From Methylobrevis pamukkalensis (lineage in GTDB: Bacteria > Pseudomonadota > Alphaproteobacteria > Rhizobiales > Pleomorphomonadaceae), in the NCBI RefSeq assembly GCF_001720135.1, contig NZ_MCRJ01000035.1, forward strand, positions 1 through 33,143: a stretch of 33,143 nt of DNA, written 5' to 3'. A program made the translations under genes and the position numbers. This document shows positions 26,820 through 33,143 of the stretch, piece by piece. Position 1 is the first letter of the stretch. Each line of letters begins with the position of its first letter. The notes beneath the pieces are model-generated. The model was given only the letters and a program-made list of their open reading frames with translations, made no database searches and was not told the origin of the DNA.

Positions 26820-27800
26820 TCAGCGCTCCTTGGTGTAGGGCACGCCGCCGGCCTTCGGCGGGATCGCCTTGCCGATGAAGCCCGCGAGCAGGATGACGGT
26901 GAGGACATAGGGCAGCGCCATGAACACCTGCGCCGGCACCTCGCCGATCAGCGGCACGGGCATGCCCTGCATGCGGATCGACACGGCGTCGAGGAAGCCG
27001 AACAAGAGGCAGGCGAACATCACCGGCACCGGGCGCCACTTGGCGAAGATCAGCGCCGCCAGCGCGATGTAGCCCTTTCCGGCCGTCATGTCCTGCACGA
27101 ACAGCGACGACTGGGCGATCGACAGATAGGTGCCGGCAAAGCCGCAGAGCACGCCGGTGCAGACGAGCGCGCGGTAGCGCAGGAAGGCGACCGAGACGCC
27201 GGCGGTGTCGACCGCCGCCGGATTCTCGCCGACCGCCCTCAGCCGCAGGCCGAAGCGGGTGCGGTAGATGATCCACCAGGTCAGCGGCACGGCGAGGAAG
27301 GCGACATAGGTGAGGACATTGTGGCCGAACAGCACCCGCGACATCAGCCAGCCGATCACCGGCAGGTCGCCGGTGAGATCGGGGAACGGCCAGGCAATCT
27401 CGCCGAAGCGGGCCTCGCCGGGCAGCTGCGGCGTCTGCGGCCCCTTCTTGAACCAGGCGATCGCCAGGGTGGCGGTCAGGCCGGAGGCGATGAAGTTGAT
27501 CGCGACGCCGGAGACGATCTGGTTGCCGCGATGGGTGATCGAGGCAAAGCCGTGCAGCAGCGCGAGCAGCACCGACACGACGATCGCGCAGGCCAGCCCC
27601 GCCAGCGGCGACAGCGTGACATGGGCGACCGCCGCCGCCGCGAAGGCCGCGGCCAGCATCTTGCCCTCGAGGCCGATGTCGAAGACGCCCGAGCGCTCGG
27701 CGAACAGGCCGGCAAGGGCGGCAAACAGCAGCGGCACGGTGAGGCGGATCGCCGAGGGCACGGCGTCGGCGAGGAGGAACAGGAACTGCCACAGGTCCAT
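26820..27800 (-). CDS. Nucleoside ABC transporter permease (second subunit, NupQ/YufQ type)
   Basis: This is a 326-residue BPD_transp_2-type permease with about eight to nine hydrophobic helices, starting MDLWQFLFLLADAVPSAIRLTVPLLFAALAG. It includes FDIGLEGKMLAAAFAAAAVAH, RAVGENPAAVDTAGVSVAFLRY (the loop contacting the ATPase) and a C-terminal GFIGKAIPPKAGGVPYTKER. It forms the membrane channel with the other permease. ATG 27800 is preceded by AAGGAGG five bases upstream; the start lies 11 bases past the stop of the upstream permease, so the two are translated together. Such importers take up purine and pyrimidine nucleosides, which fits the enzymes downstream. Confidence 0.92.
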   Translation of the reverse strand: MDLWQFLFLLADAVPSAIRLTVPLLFAALAGLFAERSGVFDIGLEGKMLAAAFAAAAVAHVTLSPLAGLACAIVVSVLLALLHGFASITHRGNQIVSGVAINFIASGLTATLAIAWFKKGPQTPQLPGEARFGEIAWPFPDLTGDLPVIGWLMSRVLFGHNVLTYVAFLAVPLTWWIIYRTRFGLRLRAVGENPAAVDTAGVSVAFLRYRALVCTGVLCGFAGTYLSIAQSSLFVQDMTAGKGYIALAALIFAKWRPVPVMFACLLFGFLDAVSIRMQGMPVPLIGEVPAQVFMALPYVLTVILLAGFIGKAIPPKAGGVPYTKER

Positions 27801-27811
27801 CGCCGCCTCCT

Positions 27812-28923
27812 TCAGGCCGGGGCCCGCGCGCCGCGCGGGGCGAACAGGGCGACGAGCGCCGGCCGGAACATGTGTTCCAGCGCGCCGGTGAAGAGGATGA
27901 CCAGCCCCTGGATCACGACGATCAGGTCGCGGCTGATGGTGGGGAACCAGAAGGCGAGCTCCGCGCCGCCCTGGTAGAGGACGCCGAACAGGATCGAGGC
28001 GATGACGATGCCGACCGGGTGCGAGCGGCCCATCAGCGACACCGCGATGCCGACGAAGCCGGCGCCGCCGACGAATTCCACCTGCAGGCGCTGGCTGTCG
28101 CCCATCACCACGTTGAGCGCCATCAGCCCGGCGAGCGCGCCGGAGATCAGCATCGCCACCACCACCAGCCGGCCATAGGGCATGCCGGCATAGATCGCCG
28201 CCGAGGGGCTTATTCCGGTGGTGCGGATCTCGTAGCCGAGACGGGTGCGCCAGATCAGCAGCCAGACCGCGACGGCGGCGGCCAGCGCGATCAGGAAGGA
28301 GAGGTTGAAGGGCGCGGCGCCGATCGACAGGCCGAACCAGTCCAGCAGCCAGCCGAGCTTCGGCAAGGTGCCGCCATCCAGGAAGGTGCGCGTTTCCGGC
28401 GACATCCGGCCGGCCGGGCGCAGCACGTTGACCAGCAGGTAGACCATCATCGCCGAGGCGATGAAGTTGAACATGATCGTGGTGATGACCACGTGGCTGC
28501 CGCGATAGGCCTGCAGCCAGCCGGGGATGAAGGCCCAGGCGGCGCCGAACACCGCCGCGCCGAGGATCGCCACCGGCATGGTCAGATACCAGGGCAGCAG
28601 GCCGTCCAGCGCCAGCGCCACCAGCGCCGCGCCGAGACCGCCGACATAGGCCTGCCCCTCCGAGCCGATGTTGAACAGGCCGCAGTGATAGCGACCGCGA
28701 CGGACAGGCCGGTGAAGATGAAGCTGGTGGCGTAGAACAGCGTGTAGCCGATGCCCTCGCCGCGCCCGAGGGCGCCGTCCAGCATCGTCAGCATCGCCTC
28801 CCACGGGCTCTCGCCCATGAAGACGACGACGACGCCGGAGATCAGCAGCGCCATGGCGAGGTTGATCAGCGGCATCAGCACATAGTCGGCAAACGGCGGC
28901 AGCCGGTCGGTGCGGGCGCTCAT
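27812..28923 (-). CDS. Nucleoside ABC transporter permease (first subunit, NupP/YufP type), reading frame interrupted once
   Basis: This is a permease of about 370 residues. ATG 28923 overlaps the ATPase stop as ATGA. The first part (MSARTDRLPPFADYVLMPLI...FIFTGLSVAVA, residues 1-78) is followed by a frame break at about 28691. The expected continuation YHCGLFNIGSEGQAYVGGL lies one base away and is then intact to 27812, including RGSHVVITTIMFNFIAS and the ATPase-contact loop RTTGISPSAAIYAGMPYGRL. One more C (GTCGCTATC to GTCGCCTATC) restores the protein. Without it the whole importer would be lost while every neighbouring gene is clean, so a missing base in the sequence is the likelier reading. 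Confidence 0.88.
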
Positions 28924-30473
28924 GATGCGGCCTCCGTCGCCGGGTCGATGCCGGCCATCATCAGGCCGAGCGCCTGCTCGCCCGTTTCCGGGCCGGCCTC
29001 GCCGACGAGGCGGCCGTCGAACATTACGAGGATGCGGTCGGCGAGCGCGCGGATCTCGTCGAGCTCGACCGAGACCAGCAGGATCGCCTTGCCGGCGTCG
29101 CGCATCTCCACGAGGCGGCGGTGGATGAACTCGATCGCGCCGATGTCGACGCCCCGGGTCGGCTGGCCGACGAGCAGGACGTCCGGATCGCGCTCGATCT
29201 CGCGCGAGAGCACGATCTTCTGCTGGTTGCCGCCGGAGAAGTTGGCGGTCTTCAGGCGGCAGTCCGGCGGGCGGATGTCGTATTTCTCGATCTTCGCGCG
29301 GGCGCTGGTGCGGATCGCGTCGATCGACAGGAACGGTCCGCGGCCGATCGCCGGGTCGTCGTGATAGCCGAGGATCGCGTTCTCGTTCTCCTCGAAGGGC
29401 AGGACCAGCCCCATGTGGTGACGGTCCTCCGGCACGTGGGCAAGGCTCATGGCCCGCAGCCTGGCAGGATCCGCGCCGCCGCACACGCCCGTCGGCACGC
29501 CGGAGACCTCCACCTCGCCGGAGACGGCGCGGCGGATGCCGGCGATCGCCTCCAGAAGTTCCGACTGGCCATTGCCGGCGACGCCGGCGATGCCGACGAT
29601 CTCGCCGGCACGCACGTCGAAGGACACGTCGTCGACCATGGTCACGCCGCGTCCGTCCCGCACGGTCAGGCCCTTCACGCCGAGCCGCACCGGGCCGGGC
29701 GCCGCCGGCCTCTTGTCGACCCGCAGCAGCACGCGGCGGCCGACCATCAGTTCGGCGAGTTCCTCCACGGTCGTGTCCGCCGTGCGCCTTGTCGCCACCA
29801 TCTCGCCGCGGCGCATCACCGACACCGCGTCGGTGATCGCCATGATCTCGCGCAGCTTGTGGGTGATGAGGACGATCGTCTTGCCCTGTGCCTTCAGCAC
29901 CTTGAGGATGCGGAACAGGTGGTCGGCTTCCGACGGGGTGAGCACCCCGGTCGGCTCGTCGAGGATCAGGATATCGGCGCCGCGGAACAGCGCCTTCAGG
30001 ATCTCCACCCGCTGCTGCAGGCCGACGGGCAGATCCTCGATCAGCGCGTCCGGATCCACCTCCAGCGCATAGTCGCGCTCCAGCCGCTTCAGCTCGGCCC
30101 GCGCCTTCGCGCGGCCGGGACCCAGCATCAGGCCGCCCTCGGCGCCGAGCATCACGTTTTCCAGCACCGAGAAATTCTCCACCAGCATGAAATGCTGGTG
30201 GACCATGCCGATGCCGGCGGCGATCGCCGCCTCGCTGCCGCGGATCGTCACCGGCCGGCCGCCGATACGGATCTCGCCGGAGTCGGCCTGGTAGAAGCCG
30301 TAGAGAATCGACATCAGCGTCGACTTGCCGGCCCCGTTCTCGCCGATGATGCCGTGGATCGACCCGCTTTCGACCTTCAGGTTGATGTCGCGGTTGGCGT
30401 GCACCGCGCCGAAGCGCTTGTCGATGCCGACGAATTCGATGGCGGGGGGTAGGATCCCGGGAGCTGCCGTCAT
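28920..30473 (-). CDS. Nucleoside ABC transporter ATP-binding protein (double ATPase, NupO/YufO type)
   Basis: This 517-residue protein has two fused ATPase domains, as in simple-sugar and nucleoside importers. In domain 1 the Walker A is GENGAGKST at 44-52, the signature region is LPVGLQQRVEIL and the Walker B is ILILDEPTGVLTPSE. In domain 2 the P-loop is degenerate (GVAGNGQSELLE), the signature FSGGNQQKIVLSREI is good and the Walker B-like stretch is VLLVGQPTRGVDIGA, so only one site is likely to hydrolyse well, as usual in this group. I prefer ATG 30473 to the GTG at 30485, which has no better binding site. It follows the binding-protein gene by 85 bases and overlaps the next permease by four. 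Confidence 0.93.
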   Translation of the reverse strand: MTAAPGILPPAIEFVGIDKRFGAVHANRDINLKVESGSIHGIIGENGAGKSTLMSILYGFYQADSGEIRIGGRPVTIRGSEAAIAAGIGMVHQHFMLVENFSVLENVMLGAEGGLMLGPGRAKARAELKRLERDYALEVDPDALIEDLPVGLQQRVEILKALFRGADILILDEPTGVLTPSEADHLFRILKVLKAQGKTIVLITHKLREIMAITDAVSVMRRGEMVATRRTADTTVEELAELMVGRRVLLRVDKRPAAPGPVRLGVKGLTVRDGRGVTMVDDVSFDVRAGEIVGIAGVAGNGQSELLEAIAGIRRAVSGEVEVSGVPTGVCGGADPARLRAMSLAHVPEDRHHMGLVLPFEENENAILGYHDDPAIGRGPFLSIDAIRTSARAKIEKYDIRPPDCRLKTANFSGGNQQKIVLSREIERDPDVLLVGQPTRGVDIGAIEFIHRRLVEMRDAGKAILLVSVELDEIRALADRILVMFDGRLVGEAGPETGEQALGLMMAGIDPATEAAS

Positions 30474-30558
30474 GTCGTCCCGCACCTCGAGAGTCGCGCG
30501 CCGCCGTCCGCCCCGTCGTCCCGACCCGCCCTGCGCCCGGACACGCCTCTGCCTCCCG

Positions 30559-31551
<993 letters not shown>

Positions 31552-31842
31552 CATCAGGCCCTCCAGAGCTTCGAGGCGGTGCGGATCCAAGGACCCGGAG
31601 CCGCGCGAACCGTTCGGTCGACGCCGGCTCCCCCCGGCGATGCTGCGGACGAGTAAATACGAATCCGTCGTGAGAGCAATTGCTTTGCAGGACTATTTTT
31701 GTGACATCCCGACAGGATTCACCGTTGCCCCGGCCCGGGGGCGCAGGATGAGCCGGACTTTGTCACGGCGGGAAAAAGCCGATACAAAGGCCGCCGGTTG
31801 CCTGCAACGGGCGGCATGGGCGGGGCAGATCTGGGAGTACGG
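31552..31842. promoter_or_regulatory. Divergent regulatory region between the nucleoside operon and glk
   Basis: This region has no gene and holds the control region of two divergent units. An AT-rich block at about 31650-31710 contains a 10-base perfect palindrome AGCAATTGCT (31675-31684), a possible operator for the nucleoside transporter operon. A related CGCAAT-N7-ATTGCG lies before deoB. Towards glk, TTGTCA (31760-31765), 17 bases and TACAAA (31783-31788) make a reasonable sigma-70 promoter. For the transporter operon I could not pick a convincing -35/-10 pair. No regulator gene is encoded in the window. Confidence 0.45.
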
Positions 31843-32868
31843 ATGCGCGGAATCATCGACGACCTCGGCTTTCCGGTGCTCTTTGCGGACATCGGCGGCA
31901 CCAATGCCCGCTTCGCCCTGCTCGCCGACGCGGCCGCGCCTCCCGTCCTGCTGCCCTCGCTCCAGACCCGCGATCACGAGACGCTCGCCGATGCGCTCGC
32001 CAACGCGATCCTGCCGCTCACCGATGTGGCGCCGCGCACGCTGATGTTCGCGGTCGCCGGGCCGATCCAGGAAGACCGGACCCCGCTCACCAACTGCCAC
32101 TGGGTGGTGGAGCCGCGCGCGCTGATCGCCCGGTTCGATCTGGCCCGGGTCATGCTGTTCAACGATTTCGAGGCGCTGGCGCTGGCGCTGCCGACGCTCG
32201 GCCCCGACGACCTGACGATGATCGGCCACCAGATGCCGTCGCCCACCGGCAACAAGATCGTGGTCGGTCCCGGCACCGGGCTCGGGGCGGCCGGTCTCGT
32301 GCGCGCCGGCGGCACCTGGGTGCCGATCGCCGGCGAGGGCGGGCATATCGACCTTGCCCCGGCCACCGCGCGCGACGCGGCGATCTGGCCGAACGTCGAG
32401 CGGATCGACGGGCGATTCGACGGACGGTTCTCCGGCGAGACGCTGATCTGCGGCTCCGGCCTCGTCCGGCTCTACCAGGCGATCGCGCGTACCGACGCCG
32501 TGCCGGCGCCCTGCCGCACGCCGGCCGAGGTGACGGCCGCCGCCGAGGCCGGCGATCCGACCGCGCACGAGACGGTCGAACTGTTCTGCGACTATCTCGG
32601 CCGCACCGTCGGCAACCTGGCGCTGGTCTTCCTTGCCCATGGCGGCGTGTATCTGGCCGGCGGCATCGCGCCGCGCCTGATCGAGGTGCTGCGCAACGGG
32701 CGTTTCCGCGCCGCCTTCGAGGACAAGGCGCCGCATCAGGCCCTGCTTGCGGCGATGGGCACCGGGATCATCACCCACGCTCAGCCGGCGCTCGCCGGGC
32801 TGATCGGCTATGCCCGCTCGCCGCGCAGCTTCCTGCTCGATCTCGACGGCCGCGACTGGAGCATCTGA
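31843..32868 (+). CDS. glk: Glucokinase
   Basis: This 341-residue bacterial Glk (ROK-unrelated, Pfam Glucokinase family) phosphorylates glucose to glucose-6-phosphate with ATP. FADIGGTNARFAL at about 14-26 is the phosphate loop. NDFEALALALP carries the sugar-binding Asn-Asp, followed by VVGPGTGLGAAGLV and GEGGHIDLAP; the C-terminal adenosine region (VYLAGGIAPRL) is present. ATG 31843 is chosen because GGGAG lies five bases upstream and the protein then begins just before the family's first strand. Upstream in-frame TTG 31798 and ATG 31816 are less likely. It is divergent from the nucleoside operon, and a functional link is not evident. Confidence 0.94.
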   Translation: MRGIIDDLGFPVLFADIGGTNARFALLADAAAPPVLLPSLQTRDHETLADALANAILPLTDVAPRTLMFAVAGPIQEDRTPLTNCHWVVEPRALIARFDLARVMLFNDFEALALALPTLGPDDLTMIGHQMPSPTGNKIVVGPGTGLGAAGLVRAGGTWVPIAGEGGHIDLAPATARDAAIWPNVERIDGRFDGRFSGETLICGSGLVRLYQAIARTDAVPAPCRTPAEVTAAAEAGDPTAHETVELFCDYLGRTVGNLALVFLAHGGVYLAGGIAPRLIEVLRNGRFRAAFEDKAPHQALLAAMGTGIITHAQPALAGLIGYARSPRSFLLDLDGRDWSI

Positions 32869-32977
32869 GTCGGGCGGCATCGATTGCGGCACCCGCAGAC
32901 CGCGGATCTGGATGCGTTGCCCTCGGCCGCGCGGCGAAACCGGCCGGCTTGTGCCGATTCCGTGGGGAATGACCAAA

Positions 32978-33004
32978 GCACCTGTTCCGAATCGGAACAG
33001 GTGC
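32978..33004. repeat. 27-base perfect palindrome
   Basis: The arms GCACCTGTTCCGA (32978-32990) and TCGGAACAGGTGC (32992-33004) are exact reverse complements around a single A. This could be a protein-binding site for a dimeric regulator or a very stable RNA hairpin. A shorter piece with the same GTTCCG/CGGAAC core occurs at 25672-25689 upstream of cdd. Confidence 0.7.
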
Positions 33005-33062
33005 AACCGCTGGCATACCAGCAGATCAGCAATTTCAAGGACTTTGGCCATATGGTTCATGG

Positions 33063-33081
33063 CTGCCTGTTTTTCAGGCAG
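33063..33081. repeat. Small stem-loop
   Basis: CTGCCTG and CAGGCAG (seven-base arms) flank a five-T loop. No T-run follows on either strand, so it is not a good intrinsic terminator. It lies 58 bases from the 27-base palindrome and may be part of the same intergenic element. Confidence 0.5.
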
Positions 33082-33143
33082 AAGTCGCCCATTCTTTGAT
33101 GTGGCGGCGGCCCCGACATGATGAGACCATTGGCACATCAGAG

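Larger units (their letters stand above)
32869..33143. other. Gene-free stretch after glk, with palindromes
   Basis: No gene is supported in these 275 bases. Open frames crossing it on the minus strand (for example from 33060) are continuous with antisense glk and show no family resemblance. The region is less GC-rich than its neighbours and holds three inverted repeats: ATTCC-N4-GGAAT (32957-32970), a 27-base perfect palindrome (32978-33004) and CTGCCTG-TTTTT-CAGGCAG (33063-33081). None has the stem plus T-run of a classical terminator for glk. The block may be a family of intergenic repeats or a control region for a gene beyond the edge. Confidence 0.5.

Noticed and set aside
26074-27792. 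Apparent fusion of a permease-like frame with the HAD phosphatase
   Set aside because: The upstream part is the permease gene read in the wrong frame; TTG 26817 with AAGGAG starts the phosphatase.
29121-30452. Plus-strand frame of 443 codons opposite the ABC ATPase
   Set aside because: It is antisense to a certain ABC ATPase and has His/Asp-rich low-complexity sequence.
31693-33138. Minus-strand frame of 481 codons at the right end, with possible start at 33060 (MNHMAKVLEIADLL)
   Set aside because: Most of it is antisense to glucokinase. The N-terminal part looks locally protein-like, but it runs through the palindromes and into low-complexity sequence.

Overview
This is a high-GC, densely coded piece of an alphaproteobacterial chromosome, most likely Hyphomicrobiales (Rhizobiales). 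The evidence is the CpaA-F type Tad pilus locus with a 56-residue Flp pilin, CtrA-like TTAA half sites, and the close similarity of proteins such as CpaF and the CPBP protease to that order. I cannot name a genus. No rRNA, tRNA, CRISPR array, insertion sequence or phage gene was found.

Layout. (1) 1-2644: three unrelated membrane-associated genes: a 3'-truncated unknown protein (-), a multi-pass membrane protein (+) and a CPBP-type protease-like protein (-). (2) 2848-16022: a tight-adherence (Tad/Flp) pilus locus. The minus strand carries cpaA, flp, then cpaB-cpaC-cpaD-cpaE-cpaF-tadB-tadC. The plus strand carries a free-standing CpaC N-domain protein, two TadE-type pseudopilins and a HAMP-PAS membrane protein resembling a dead histidine kinase. 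A strong hairpin at 16122-16177 closes the locus. (3) 16252-16749: a retropepsin-like protease (-). (4) 16930-31551: about 14.6 kb entirely on the minus strand, devoted to nucleosides. In transcription order it holds a BMP-family binding protein, an ABC ATPase and two permeases (uptake); a HAD phosphatase; cdd, a purine nucleoside phosphorylase, deoA, deoB and add (interconversion and phosphorolysis); then URC1, URC4 and upp, the core of the URC route of uracil degradation. (5) 31843-32868: glucokinase, divergent from the transporter operon. (6) The last 275 bases hold no gene but contain a 27-base perfect palindrome.

How the nucleoside genes fit together: imported (deoxy)cytidine is deaminated by Cdd and adenosine by Add. 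The phosphorylases release uracil, thymine or hypoxanthine plus pentose-1-phosphate, and DeoB moves the phosphate to give pentose-5-phosphate for central metabolism. Upp turns uracil into UMP, which URC1 and URC4 are expected to attack. This looks like a scavenging and catabolic island that uses nucleosides as carbon and nitrogen source.

The most striking property of the sequence is that five genes (cpaF, cpaC, the second tadE, URC1 and one nucleoside ABC permease) carry six reading-frame breaks. Every one is repaired by restoring a single base, each time lengthening a short homopolymer by one, and the downstream coding is perfectly conserved. Homopolymer under-calling in the underlying assembly is the simplest explanation. 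Real gene damage is the alternative.
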